From: Eunapius fragilis
Taxonomy: Eukaryota; Porifera; Demospongiae; Spongillida; Spongillidae
Direction of reading: 5' to 3'
DNA: 64,000 nucleotides
Assembly (NCBI GenBank): GCA_963681505.1
Contig: OY811971.1
Location: forward strand, 17,872,234-17,936,233
This document shows positions 11,850 to 23,668 of this stretch, one piece after another. The number at the start of each line of letters is the position of its first letter. Position 1 is the stretch's first letter. The notes beneath the pieces are model-generated. The model saw nothing but the letters and a program-made list of their open reading frames with translations, had not been told where the DNA came from and ran no database searches. The position numbers and the translations under genes were made by a program.

Positions 11850-12266
11850 ACCCTGCCATGCAAGTGCAGTGGGCGGACACGACCAAGCCAGATGACCGCG
11901 CAATGATCCACGCTTCGTGGGCTGGTCTGCAGTGCGTTGACTAGGGTTAAACTTGGCTTTTAACAAACAGCACTTTTGGTCCCCTTGGCCGAACCCCATT
12001 GCAAACACAGTCCTCACGAAGCCCGATTCAAAGTAGTAGTAGGCTTCAAGTTGCTTCCAAGATAACAGCTGCTCTTGAGTATAAGTTCCCGGGCGATTGA
12101 TGAAATAGCCAAAGATATGGCCATACTCCATACGCGGCCACAACGTCATATCATCGCTGAAACGATGATCGTTATCCTTCATGAAAGGGTCATCACTTAG
12201 TGTCAGCCCTACCGACTCTAGTTTTTGCTTGTAACGCTCCTTTTCGCTTGCAATCTGCCCATCCAT
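11850..12266 (-). pseudogene. N-terminal part of a SWIM-finger protein of the YqaJ-nuclease-associated type, frameshifted
   Basis: The minus frame from 12266 reads SWKQLEAYYYFESGFVRTVF and ends its matching part near KAKFNPSQ. The expected continuation, RPAHEAWIIARSSGLVVSAH then CTCMAG, is in another frame about 11860-11935, so a one-base indel lies near 11930. CTCMAG is the first half of a SWIM zinc finger and is followed by a GTAAGT donor, but no second half is seen. From memory, this architecture appears in cnidarian and sponge proteins that carry a YqaJ-like nuclease downstream. That assignment is recall, not a search. The gene runs convergent to the THAP gene within one element. Confidence 0.6.
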
Positions 12267-12739
12267 TACAATTTACCATACGTCTCTATAATGTTTTGCC
12301 CTCCAAAGAATTTTCACATGACTTTCACGTGACGCGCGGTTTCACACCGAAATCATCTATAGCAGCAGGCATCGCTAACGTGGCTGATTTGTTGTCGTCT
12401 TTTGCAATCCAGAGCGTACGAGTGTTGCACTGGAACCGTCGTACTTAGTTGTTGCGTCTTCTTTACTTCCAATTTGTGTGTCTGACCTTTCCTCATCTTC
12501 CGCCGCTTCCTTGTGCGTAGGACCAAATTAAACTATCATGGCGGTTAAAAAGATAACCGGCATTTTTTGGTGGAATTTGGAAATTTTACATATATAGCAT
12601 ATTACGGTCGGAATTTTTGAGAATTTTTGTGCTGGCATTTTTTGACAGGCCTAACTCCAGTATTATAATTATAATATGCACTTGTCACAAACAAGTCTAC
12701 TGAACCTACAGTTCAACTACATTAACCATGGACTAACTC

Positions 12740-14767
12740 CCTACCCATGATGGCCCTTGCCACAGATCTCACAAGTGATAGGTTGAGGCGCCCATAGATT
12801 TCGGCAACCATTTTGGGTTTAGGGATGGACTGGCTGATGGTCAACAAAGTTGCAAGACGAGAATAAACACACTGAACATCCTCCCAGTTACCATAGGTCT
12901 TATTATTATTTTTATCATTTTTATTATTATTATTTTATTTATTTAAAATAACATGAATATACAGAAACAACACTGATTAAATACAAAGTACAGCTCTACA
13001 GTACACGAGCTATCCTAGAGAGGATAGCTGTAGCATTAGCCCTGACCAGGTGGAGATTCAGTCGGCCATAGATTTCATTAAGTACGATGGACTTTGGCCG
13101 ACACATGGAAGTGGCAAGTCTAGAGGCTACAGAGGAGATAATGGCAGTAGCTTCTTTTCCCCAAGCTCCATATGTTTCAACTACCATAGGGACACATACC
13201 CATTCTAGATCTGAGCATTTGGGGTCATTGGCGTGGAGTTTCCTAGACTCAGTGGCGTGGGCAGCAGCTGTGGCCGACACTGCCGCTTCCAACAAATTAA
13301 CAGGGTTTTGCGGTGAGGTGATGGACACATCTAATGCTGCTGTTCTGCCCAAAAACCAGTTAGGAAGAAGTATGTCAGCTGGACGGGTCTTACTGTGGTC
13401 TCTACTTAGGTTGTTGCAGACTTCCACCTTAACCCCTATGTGAGCCCGACGACATGTCTCCACCAAGATGTCCCTAATCTTGTTATGCCGAGTTACCACA
13501 TCACCACCATACTTGCAGGTAACTGCATGGTGGCCAAGGTGGTCAAGTGTACTACCTGGGCATAGTGCACATTGTGAGCCCTCTGAAACATCAATGCCAA
13601 GCCACCATTTTATGGCTACCTGGAAAACAGAAGGATCCATGTGAAGCCCTAAGCTCTCGGAGGGCACAACTGAAAGCCAGGATGCTGCATGGGGAGAGGA
13701 AACTGACAAAAGACGTGCTTTGTCTGCTACTGAAGATGAGTTCAGCAGCAAGTTATTATTATTTTTAATGTTTAAACTTATGTTTATACATACATACATG
13801 TACATACACCACAATAGAGGAACATTGGAAGGATTTTGATAATGCTACACCAGAGGTATCATTAATTCGCTGACTGTAGTTCAATAGAGGGTGGGAGGTG
13901 TATCGCATGTCCTTGATTTGATCGCACTCCTCTGATACATTGTCTGACTGCATGATGTGCCCCATTTGTCAGCTAACACGATACCAAACGTTTGTAGGTG
14001 GTAGTGGCAATGCTACCCATGCCTCCAGTTGAAGAGAGGACGATTGAAGTGAATGATGCTCTCTCAATCTCTCGAATTCAAAAGTCGTAATCTCTCTTTT
14101 TAATGTTTTCATGTTTTTAATAGCAATTGGACAGTGTGGGAGTGTGACTAGAAGGGGCATACGGATTGAAAACTCTGACATCAAAAAATGTCTGCTCAAA
14201 TCGACCACCCCAAAAACCATCAGCTACAATGTTTGACCGAGCACCATCGTCTGCGTTTGTTGTCATAGCAGGGAATGTCTCACCTGTGATGGGCTGGAGG
14301 CATGTGAGAGGTGTGGTTCAATGGAAATATTGTGACATACCTCTGTCATGAGATTAGGTGTTAGATCCCGGATCTCATTGTGGCAAATAGAAGGAAAGCC
14401 ACCCAGTGGACAAGAGAGAGCATGTTCAACTGTGAAAGACTTTCCACATGTGCAGGTGGTGGGAATGTTAGATGGTACGTAGCCAACTATACCTAAGGGC
14501 AATTCCATCAAGAAATGCACCTTTATGTAAGGTGAAGCCATTCTCATCAATAGGTAGAGTTGTCAACCAGTTGGATGCTCCCTTTTCTTGAGCTTCATGT
14601 AGATCCATTGAGCGTTGAGTGGAGTTAGCCAGCTGGGGACGGAGGTTGGACACACTGCTATGGCTGTGTTTCCGTTTTGAGCTGTGAACTTCCTCTTTGG
14701 CCTCAACCTGCTGTTCAATTACCTCAGTAGAGTAGGCAACAGGATGATGGTGTATAGAGGCTTGCAC
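12740..14767 (-). pseudogene. Decayed R2-type (restriction-like endonuclease) non-LTR retroelement 3' part, copy A
   Basis: Reading on the minus strand from 14767: GASNWLTTLPIDENGFTLHK, a CCHC knuckle (CTCGKSFTVEHALSC) followed by CHNEIRDL, then ADGFWGGRFEQTFFDVRVFN (about 14160-14215), resembling the restriction-like endonuclease acidic motif, and HHSLQSSSLQLEAW further on. The last part (PKPKMVAEIYGRLN, about 12780-12830) lies beyond an 890 bp insertion. CCHC followed by HN and an acidic DV motif is the C-terminal layout of R2/CRE-type elements. Several stops and frame changes make this dead. Copy B has the same ruin at 60230-61270 without the insertion. Confidence 0.7.
12893..13785 (-). 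mobile_element. 5'-truncated R2-type non-LTR retroelement insertion
   Basis: Copy B reads straight through this point (about 60363), so about 890 bp were inserted in copy A or lost from B. On the minus strand one frame of about 260 residues is open: ALCPGSTLDHLGHHAVTCKY (CCHC knuckle), RHNKIRDIL, TRPADILLPNWFLGRTAALD then VSITSP (endonuclease PD...D motif), and IYGRLNLHLVRANATAIL near the end. The element ends at its 3' side in a TTA/ATT-rich tail (12900-12950). A fragment of the same family is at 35985-36420, identical over most of the shared 3' sequence. The long open frame and simple tail suggest recent mobility. Confidence 0.78.
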
Positions 14768-14860
14768 ACTGATCTTGAGGCTGTGTATTCGGTATTAGAA
14801 GTATAGTAGTTGGATTGGGGATGCCAAGGCCACCCAATCTAGGAGGTAGTGAGTACACCC

Positions 14861-15345
14861 ACATAAACATCAGTGCTCACACATATCATGCACCCACATG
14901 AACATCATATCAGAACTCTCACATGAACATCTGTGCTCACCCATATCAGCCGAGTGCACCCACATAAACATCAGTGTTCACCCATATCAGTACCCCCTCA
15001 TGAACATCAGTGCTCTCCCATACATGAACACCCACACGAACACCAGAGCTCACCCACATCAGTGCTCACCCACATCAGTGTTCGCCCATATCAGTGCACT
15101 CTCTGACTCATGAAACTCAGTGCTCAACCATATAGGTCACCCTCGTGAACACCATATCAGTACTCTCAAATGAACATCAGTGCTCACCCATATCAGTGCT
15201 CCCCTCATGAACATCAATGCTCACCCATATCAGTGCACCCACATGAACATCAATGCTCACCCATAATAGTGCACCCACATGTCAGTGCACCCACATGAAC
15301 ACATCCTTATCAGTACACCCACATGAACATCAGTGCATCCATATA
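14861..15345 (+). repeat. Degenerate minisatellite (about 35 bp unit), copy A
   Basis: About 14 imperfect units are built from CACCCACATGAACATCAGTG and CTCACCCATATCAGTGC. The duplicate at 61386-61860 has the same order with unit gains and losses. No credible coding frame. Confidence 0.9.
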
Positions 15346-15863
15346 TCTGTGTGGGAAGACTCATCTGAATGCCTAGATGTGCACCATCTGAATATTTAGC
15401 ACCTCTGATGGGTAACCGTTAGAGTTGACAGGTATGTTAGTATTTAATTTATAATTGAAAGAAACCCGGGAACTAACAGCTGCATGCAGGTGTACGCACA
15501 ATGGCTACTCGGAGTCTATCGCCTTCAACGCCTTACAATAAACACCCACTTGTTCTACACCTGCAAAAGTCGTCACAATGATCTGCCATTTATAATGTGG
15601 CCACACTGCCCTTGGAACCAAATGAAGAACTACTGGCAGAACTAACTGAAGTCTTATTCATGAGGAAGAGAATATATAATGTTACAAATTAAGGTCTCGC
15701 AGAACTGACAGAACAAACAGAAGCCATGTTCGCCCATGAGGACGAGTAATTATAAATTTGCAAATGCCTTAAAATAAGCGCGGAGAACATAGACTACTTA
15801 AATCCAGCTTGTGTACTCAATCGCGTTCACGCCGCAAGCATAAACGATCGGATATTCAAAGAA

Positions 15864-16648
15864 ATGATGAAAGCGATCTTATTATTCTGCGCTCTTCTAG
15901 CTACAACCGTGGCTTTCCCTCGTGATGCCGTTGAGTTAAAAGAAGGATATGGAGTTATTTCGGAGCGGGATGGTGATCCATTTGTGGACAGAAGTGAAGG
16001 ATCCGAGGATGTCGGTGCAAATGAAGAAGATAAAGATGATGAAGACGGTAGTGATGATGATAGAGATAGACTCCTGATGCTTAGCGGTAGTGAAATGAAA
16101 CTGGTAAGTGACATCTGACAATTTATAATTAAAGATGCATGCATGGCCACATTACTTCTACACGCATATGTGCCCGCATTATGTAGCAGCGATTTCGCCA
16201 AGAGATATTGAACAACCAAGGTTTCGCATGCACTGCGTGCAAGTTGTCTATTAACGGTGTAAAACATGCATGTTCCTTTGGAAAGGTAAGTGAATGCCAA
16301 TTATCAGTATGCACAGTTTTTTTTTCGACACTACAAAATGATGCATACATACACGCACGCAGTACGCTGTACAGAAAGCACTGCTGAAATTGTGCTTCGG
16401 TAACAGAACGGTAAGTCACGTGTACATACATTTAGAGCTATGAAAATGCATTGCATCCGTTACTATGTAATCGCGAAGTGCACAAATGCGGTGTATAACA
16501 ACATCGATAAAATTTACGACCGCGTCTGCAATTCACCGCTTGCGGTAAGTATAAAAACTGCAAACCCCGTGTTTGCTGATGCACGTGATTAATTCATATC
16601 TTGCAGGGTGCAGAGGAAGTGTGCAATGTTATGAGCATATGCCCATGA
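15864..16648 (+). CDS. Secreted cysteine-rich saposin-like protein, copy A
   Basis: Five exons in phase 0: 15864-16103, 16190-16285, 16363-16410, 16479-16544 and 16607-16648, giving 163 residues. Residues 1-18 are a signal peptide (MMKAILLFCALLATTVAF). An acidic propeptide-like segment (about 19-80, many Asp/Glu) follows. The last 83 residues carry eight cysteines, starting C-x2-C (FACTAC) and ending C-x5-C (EVCNVMSIC), the end spacing of saposin B folds. Such small proteins often act on membranes, for example amoebapores and NK-lysins, but activity here is inference. The second intron acceptor is a NAGNAG (TAGCAG), so one extra Gln may be included. All splice sites and the reading frame are intact, and the paralogue at 62342 keeps every cysteine. 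The SapB assignment is moderate; a different eight-Cys fold is possible. Confidence 0.75.
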
Positions 16649-17499
16649 AAATGGTGAGCAGAAATGCGGGTGGCGCTCCGAATCGTGTTGGTATATTGAT
16701 CATTGTAATTATTCATTAAAAATAGCATGCAGTCAACAATTGCAAGACTTGTTTGAATCAAGACAAAATTTATAGTGGACGCAGTAACTGATTTTGACAA
16801 ATAGGTGCTGCTTTTATTATATGTCAAATTAAACCATTGCGAGAAATTTTGGACGCTCATTAGCAATTCCTGGCCAATTTTGCAAACGTCCGTCACATTT
16901 CCCGCGCACGCGTCCATAGGAATGTATGGGGGGCAAAGTTCATTTTTTAATACCATAAATCAGGAAAGTCGCTATTTAAGTTTTCCAGAAACTCCATGAT
17001 GGATAACTTGATAAACTATCACTCTGCCAGGTTGATGGAATTTTCAGCCACAGCTACTGGCTTCCTCATAAGGATTAGTATACTCCTCCATACCGAGAGA
17101 TGTATGGAGAATTGCTTTTTATAATGATTTCTTATCACTATTCTTTTTTGTTACTCTGAATGCAAGATAGGAGGGCATTGTTTTCCTCATTTCAGATGAT
17201 GCTAATATGATCAAGGCAACTTTCATACAGGTTCTCGTGCCCATGGGCTTCCTTTTGGTCATGAGGGTACCAAGTCCAGTTGAATATTAAAAAAAATAAC
17301 GAACACCCGTGTTCTGGCCGCGCTGGAAGTAGCGAACTTAACTTGGTATGTTCTTTGTTTGGGATTATATAAGAGCGCATGTTTTTGGATTGATACTAAG
17401 CCGTTGGGGGTTTATGGTCTGTCAAACGCTGAGTAGTCCTAGGTCTATCAGAAATAATATATACTATCTCTGGATCTATTCGATAAACATCATACGTAA

Positions 17500-19260
17500 C
17501 TAGGCATACGTGTGTTTGTTTTCTGAAAAACTAAGGCATCACTGAAGGCTAAGTGTATAAGTAAGGCCACTATAGGCCTATAGCTATTTACATTCGACTA
17601 CATGGTGGCGATATGAGTATGACAGCTGGGAAATTAACTTTCCTTTTCTGTTGCTATTTTCCCTATGCGTGCGTGCATATCCACATTTGTAAATGTGGTC
17701 GCTCTCTATAGAAGACAATAACAAACTGAAAGTGGTATATACGATATGCGCGACAGGGACAAGCCATATAAGAACAGTGCCCAATTATAATCACGTGTGA
17801 TCAGAGGTGACGACTTATGGCTACGTAACTTTGAATGTGTTCTTTTTGGCTCCCTCCGCAGTGGCGGATCTAGGAGCGCGCGATCTCCTCGTCCGGGTTT
17901 ATACTAGGAGCTGACAGCGACCTTCCAGACCCCCCCTCCCTACCTAGCTACAGAAAGCTATTATCTATGGCAACATCTCCCTACTGCTATAGCCAATAGG
18001 GATGATGCCATCTAAATGTTGACCCCTTCTCCCAATCTTGCAATTAGGCCATGTTTTGGACACGTAGAAGTTAAGTTAAGACTGTTTTCTCCCCACTGAT
18101 ATTGTTCTTTCAGGGTATTCCCTCTTCCCTCCAGTCTGGTCAGTTAAAAAGAACTCCTCTTGAGTGTTAATGAAGTGTACATACCCAGGTGGTCTGCCAG
18201 CAGCTCAGGTTCCATGCTCAGTGGGACTACCAGGGATTGGACCCACCTTGATGAACAGTGTGGCGTACATGGACTGCTAGCCAGCCTCCAGGTGACAATC
18301 TCAAATGGAAAGCTTTGTGTGGTCATATAATTCCTACTGAATGTGCAGACAATGTGAGATTTGTATTTGGCTACGTACATGTATGGTGTTGTCACAAGTT
18401 TGTATGTTTATTGTATCAAACTTGTTGTAGAAGGCCATTTATTGAAGAGCTGGTACATGTATTTACAGAAGTAACCTCAGGTCTTTGTGGTTTCATATGT
18501 ACCGCCTATTTAATTAATTAGTTGTATGTTTTATGTAAAAGTCTTTTCCCATCCCTGAGGGCTAGGGGTAGAGATTGATTGTGTATGTGAGTCATGCATG
18601 ATCCCATGCAGCCTTCACATCATTGATCTATGAACAGATCTGCACCATGGCATTTTTTTCTATGCTATGAACATTGATGAACTGTGCTAAGTAGAAAGAC
18701 AGACGCATGTATTTGTATGTAATCTACATGCAACCATGGATATCCATGATGCAACATGCACTGATCAATGTTAAAAATAGCACTTGCTTCAGCTCTGTGT
18801 CTGGGTGGTGTATATGTGTATAGATAGCACTCAACTAGCTGTTTCAAGTGATAGTGCATAACCTACACATGAAGTGAGAGAACAAGGAACCATCGTTGAC
18901 TGGGAGGGTTCCTTTCCTTTCTGGCAAACAAAAACATGTAAACGTCTGTTCTTGACAGCCATCATCACCAGAACCACTCATCCTAAGTAGCACTGGAATT
19001 TCCATGTTTGTCTGTATGTGTGTGTGTGGCTTGTATGTATAGCACGTTTCTTTCGTGGAGGCTGCATGTGCAATTTATTTTTTGTGATGTGCTAACAAGT
19101 AGTACATGTAACTAAAGGATGGAAGCCCTGCAAATAGTGGCAGTGAATATGATCACTGCCCTATCTCAAAGGACTGGGCCACTGTAGAGCTTATAAGAGA
19201 GCATTCACACACATGGTTTCTTACTTAACCGTAGAATCTTAGTTCATGTTTCTGATATCG
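17500..19260. other. Stretch without recognisable genes
   Basis: I see no supported gene. At about 17862 the sequence CAGTGGCGGATCTAGGAG matches a motif seen in reverse at about 53748-53761 and loosely at 45126, probably a shared transposon end. A short plus frame near 18165-18305 (PRWSASSSGSMLSG) is open but unrecognised. Confidence 0.4.
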
Positions 19261-19268
19261 AGAGTCTC

Positions 19269-20123
19269 ATACAGTAGCGGCTCGCTCCAGCGGTAATTAT
19301 CACATTCGCTCCAGCGGAAAAACTTTGCAAACCCGCCTGTGGTTGACTATGCTCATCTCTAAATGGAATTCACTGTTTATACGCGGTGTACATAGCGCTT
19401 CGTAATCCGCCCCTTCTCTAATAGTACATATCATGTATTAGAGAAGGGGCTGATTACGAAGCGCTATGTACACGCGGCAAAGCCGCGTATAAACAGTGAA
19501 TTCCATTTAGAGAGGAGCATAGTCAACCACAGGTGGGTTTGCTAAGTACACCAACAGTTTCTCCTGTACCAGGTGAATATAATTATTTTTCCGCTGGAGC
19601 GAATGTGATAATTACCGCTGGAGCGAGCTGCTACTGTATAGGAATTGACCCCGATTATGAATGTCATTTAAAAAACGCTCTAACAAGACTCCTGACGAGC
19701 TGATGGCTTACCTTGTTGTTGTCATCGAACAAGAAGGCAACAACAAGCAGTTTCGTGTTTGTTTGATGTCACAAAACCGCGGGGTCCATAGGCGTACGCA
19801 AGGGGGGATCGATGGTATCGAACGACCCCCCCCCCCCCCCCCCCCCCTCCCCTAAGCGAGGTAACCTTCACCATTGGATTTTTTTTTTCAAATCGCGTAC
19901 TAGTATTTTACATAAAATACGCTAAGTACGATTGCGCTCACGCTGTACCGGTACCACATAGCGATCAGAGAGATGCATCAGGGTCATTGTTGTCCAGTGA
20001 TGCGTAGGTCTATGACTTATCTGCGCATCACCTAGAGAAAAACCACCAATATTGGATAGCTTCAACTTCATATGTATGCCCTAGACCGTTTCCTAAACCA
20101 AAGATATGCATAATAAACGTCGG
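19269..20123 (+). mobile_element. Hairpin-headed element, second family, full-length copy
   Basis: A palindrome of about 370 bp (19269-19639) runs from ATACAGTAGCGGCTCGCTCC to its complement GGAGCGAGCTGCTACTGTAT. The arms include a doubled CGCTCCAGCGG motif and a GGGGCGGATTACGAAGC-type core with a loop of about 12 bp at 19425. A non-palindromic body of about 480 bp follows, shared with 10134-10617. It carries a short conserved frame (LMAYLVVVIEQEGNNKQFRV) and a C run. No transposase is present. The plan, giant 5' hairpin plus short body, parallels the unrelated family at 6036. Confidence 0.75.
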
Positions 20124-20600
20124 AATGACTGACAACTGTATGGTTAAATTAATCAAGCCAGAAAACCTAAAGGGCATCATTATATTCTTTATTATATCTA
20201 TACACATCCAAAAACAGCAAAGTTACCGATGCTGAATAACGACATTTCAACTTAATTCATAGTTTCTATAAGCCCTCAGTGGTCAGATTGCAGCGATTAA
20301 ACGTAGTGCGAGTTTCAAGATTTTGTGCAATTTTACAAATGTGAAGCAGCTGCTTTCATACAAATAGGTGTAGTTACTAATTGCAAAGTATTGCAGACCA
20401 CTTAGGTCTAATGAGGGCTCATTGGCTGTTTTTATCAATGGCCCACTAACTGCAGGTAGCAGGAATGATGATGCTTGTTGTTTTGGTTTGCGTTTGTGCT
20501 GATTGCAGAAAACCATTCCATCTTCAGGCATAGCCAGCTTACCACACACCTGCCCTGCTCTGGCTCCAGACTTCCATTTTGCACTGCAAGGTTTAAGTTG

Positions 20601-22263
20601 TCATGCACGCTCCTCAGCAACTCTGTGACTTTCAAGACGTTTGGCAGCTTTCTCAGTCTTTTGCTGTTTGATCAACTTCTTCTGTACAGCTTCAGTGTGC
20701 AATTCAAGCCATTGTGTAGTTGTCAAACGCTGGCTCCCACATTCTTTGCGCAAAAAAGAAACATCGATTGCCTCTTCTTCCTCATCTTCTTGGTCACTAG
20801 TCTCCTCATCCTCACTAGTGCCACCACTATTATCACCTGCAGATAGTGGGCTGCTACTAGCAACCTGTGTGGGTCTAACTGCAAGTGTGGCCACTGTACC
20901 AATGAAGTACATCTCCATAAGCTTAACTCGCAGTCTGGCATCCTCAAGTGGAATGAGAGGTGGTAGATGTTCATGCCTGCGCTTGTCCTTTTCAGAATTT
21001 ATTGCTTCATCAATGAATTGCTTCATTTCTTGGTGTGCTCCAATTTGACAACCAATCTGACCAGCCTGTGCTCGAACACCAGTATTAGGTTGAAACATTG
21101 TGGTTGGAATAGCATCTATTCCATGAATAGGGCTTATGCCTGCTGCAGCAAATGCAGCAGTAATGTTAGTAGTTGTGAAACTCTGATCCATTGCTGCACG
21201 ACACAACTTGGGAATGTCAACCTTACAAATACCAAGGTCAAGAATACTGTCAATCTCACGCTTAAGGGCAGCCTTGAATGGTCCAAACACCCGTTTGTCC
21301 AGTGGTTGGAGAACATGGCTTGTGTGCGGTGGATGTGTCAATATTTCAACCTTGCTCTGCATGGCCAAGGAGGCCACTTCTGGCTGAATATGGGATTCAT
21401 GTCCATCATAAATCACCAACTTATACCCACGTTCAGATATAGGTGGAAGATTATGGATGAAGTGTTCAGAAGTTTCCAGAAAGATGCCATTGTCAATCCA
21501 CCTCTTGGGACTAACTGCCACCTCTGCATCTGGAAAGGAAGCGTGAACTGCTTTCACTAGCTCAACAGACATGCGCTTTCCCGAGAAAATAAAAAGAGGA
21601 TTTAGGCTTGACCCATCAGAGCAGATAGTAGTCAAAAGAGTGACATGTTCGCCTTTTTCTCCATATAACCCTGACAGTTTTGAAACTTTCTTTTTACTTG
21701 TAGGTGTGATGATTTTCACCTTGCCACCAGTCATGTCTAGAATGGTTTCGTCCAAGTTGTAGATATCCTTGGCAACATCCAATCCACGCTCTTCCACAAT
21801 TTCGCAGAGCTTTCTAAAAAAACATTGACACGGCTTCAGGCGATGCCCCAATAGCCCGAACACGTGACAAGCCAACTGGTTTGCGTAAAGATAGCCGGTT
21901 ACCACGTTGTCGAGCTCGGTGAAGAAAGCCGTTGTACCATTTTGTTGAAGGCAGACCAGTTTTCGTACCAAATGATCCACCACGTCCCTCAATCAACGAC
22001 TTGGCAACCCTAAGTAAGTCACGCTTACTTACTCCAACCCCTCGGTCATTTAACCACGTGCAACACTTCACCAAAGCCTCTTCTTCAGGATTCATTGTAC
22101 ATTTGGAGCCATGCGGACAGTGATCGATACGTTTCGGGTCGTGAACAAGCCTATACATGGTTGCATAAGGGATACCGCTTGTTACACTAGCTTCCCGAAT
22201 GGAACAAAGCTTTTCCCGAGCCTTTTCAGCCCAAATGCGTGCAACTTTGCGGTCGTATGGCAT
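20601..22263 (-). pseudogene. Pogo/Tigger-family transposase with one frameshift
   Basis: The start is ATG at 22263 (minus). The N-terminal part has a helix-turn-helix (SIREASVTSGIPYATMYRLV) and a second CENP-B-like helical region (STKWYNGFLHRARQRGNRL). The DDE domain shows IYNLDET, VIYDGHESH and HVLQPLDKRVFGPFKAAL, giving the three acidic catalytic positions. The tail is acidic (SEDEETSDQEDEEEEAIDVS) then basic. The reading frame changes inside a run of seven T (21816-21822 on the plus strand), which gives an early stop in the first frame. A frame just downstream (20283-20549, minus) holds a Cys/His-rich segment (VCGKLAMPEDGMVFCNQHKR in part) that may be an old C-terminal extension. The frameshift in a homopolymer could be a sequencing error, in which case this transposase is nearly intact. 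Confidence 0.85.
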
Positions 22264-22737
22264 TTCTAAGTACCCCGAAATAAAGACACCGTACGCTTGT
22301 CAATGCTACTGTTGACGATCCGTTAACCAGTTTTTCAAACTTGAAGCACTGCTGTGTTCAGGAGGCCATGTTTCACAAAATTTATAAAGATCATCAAAAC
22401 CAAGTTAAAAAATACGCAATTGGTGAGAGTCTAAAGTTGAATTATCCATTATCGGTACTGATCCAATCGAGGCGAATTTACTCTACACCACCAGTTATTC
22501 CAATCATCACTACATCCATTGAATGTAACAGCAGAAATTGATGAGTTCAAGAATGATCGATGTTGGACTATTATTAATTGGTCAACAGCCACCATACGTA
22601 CTCCAAGCAATGACTTTAGGCCAAAAGTATCATTTGCTTCAGCATCATTATATACCTTGTATAGATCATACTTTTCCTGAGGAATACATGGGAGGATGTA
22701 AGTGACGTTTTAACCAACATCTATAAGGAAGAGGTTA

Positions 22738-22898
22738 AGGCCGACATACACGGGTCGACTTCCTGCCGATTTATCGCCTGCAACTCAAATGAACATGCGT
22801 AAAAACTCCGTAAAACTTTAGTTCATTGAATTTTCACCCGTATTCATTTGAGTTGCAAGCGATTAATCGGCAGGAAGTCGACCCGTGTATGTCGGCCT
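22738..22898. mobile_element. MITE with long TIRs and TTA target duplication
   Basis: AGGCCGACATACACGGGTCG opens the element and its complement closes it. The arms pair for nearly 60 bp with few mismatches around a loop of about 45 bp. TTA occurs on both sides (22735-22737, 22899-22901), the TWA-type target site of PIF/Harbinger transposons. It has no coding capacity. Confidence 0.85.
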
Positions 22899-23668
22899 TT
22901 AATTGTCAATATGTTTGCACATATGCACCCAAGACGACTCGAAAGGTACAATAGAGTACTACATTCATTGTTCTAACAATCATGTCATCTGTTTTTAAAT
23001 CAAATGTATTCAGCTATCATTTCATGATATAGATTGATAATTTCATGTTTCAGAAACTTGATTTGATTCCTCATGTTGAATGTCTGCATGATTCGTGAAT
23101 GCATGCACGAGCAAAATCTAATCAGGTATAACAATCCTGCATGTGCCAATATTGCCATTAGTCAATGCAAGTGTTACAGTATTTAGATTGGTTTTCATGA
23201 TGGAGTGGAATGTGGTTGTAGTAATTATCGGTCTCTCTTAGTTATGCAACTTACTTTTTAGCGCCAATGGATATTTATTATCCTGAATAGCATCATACAA
23301 AGCATCGATGTACAGAATGGAAATAACATCTAATTAAGGTCACCTATTTAAAAAAATTCGACCCCCCCCCCCCCTTTCCCTGAAGGCTGCGTATGCCCAT
23401 GAGGTTGTATAGAGAACAAAACAATTTTCCAAACTCGTACCCAGTCCCAAGTATTCTCGTTCTTCTTCTTGTTGTTCTTTTTCTTGACCACGCATAACTC
23501 GGGATAGGAACACTTTTAAGAAATGAAAATCACACCAATGGCTTCAGAATTCGTTGGCATTCTCGCTTCTGTGGTCAAAACGTCTCGAGGCTACATGACA
23601 TATATCGGTGGTTGTGTTAGCAAATCACGTATAACTAGTTAAGCTTACTGCACTGACACGACTCGGAT

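Larger units (their letters stand above)
11310..12356. mobile_element. THAP/SWIM DNA transposon derivative with TIRs and CTATAG target duplication
   Basis: The ends are ATGATTTCGGTGTGAA and TTCACACCGAAATCAT, a 16 bp perfect terminal inverted repeat. CTATAG flanks both sides (11304-11309 and 12357-12362). Copy B keeps a single CTGTAG at the same point (about 59861-59866), the empty site. The 1047 bp interior holds a THAP gene on the plus strand and a damaged gene with a SWIM-type half finger on the minus strand. The size and the lack of any catalytic domain indicate an internally deleted derivative of a larger element. Confidence 0.82.
10665..17500 (+). repeat. Large direct duplication, block 2, copy A
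   Basis: Similarity to 59255-64000 resumes at 10665 (GACAACTAAAAAAAGCAATC) and continues past the point where copy B reaches the window end. Copy A contains two insertions missing from B: the THAP/SWIM element (11310-12356) and a non-LTR 3' end (about 12893-13785). The 3.4 kb between blocks 1 and 2 here, with the HUWE1 fragment and foldback element, is unrelated to the 4.7 kb between the blocks in copy B. Confidence 0.93.

Noticed and set aside
14898..15113. His/Asn-rich open frame
   Set aside because: Translation of the minisatellite; no support as protein.
14861..15345. Possible CRISPR-like array
   Set aside because: Units are degenerate and contiguous without regular unique spacers, and the DNA is eukaryotic.
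15827..16300. Minus-strand Ser/Leu-rich frame of 157 residues over the saposin-like gene
   Set aside because: A shadow of the acidic segment (GAT/GAA repeats) on the plus strand, and it crosses the splice sites.
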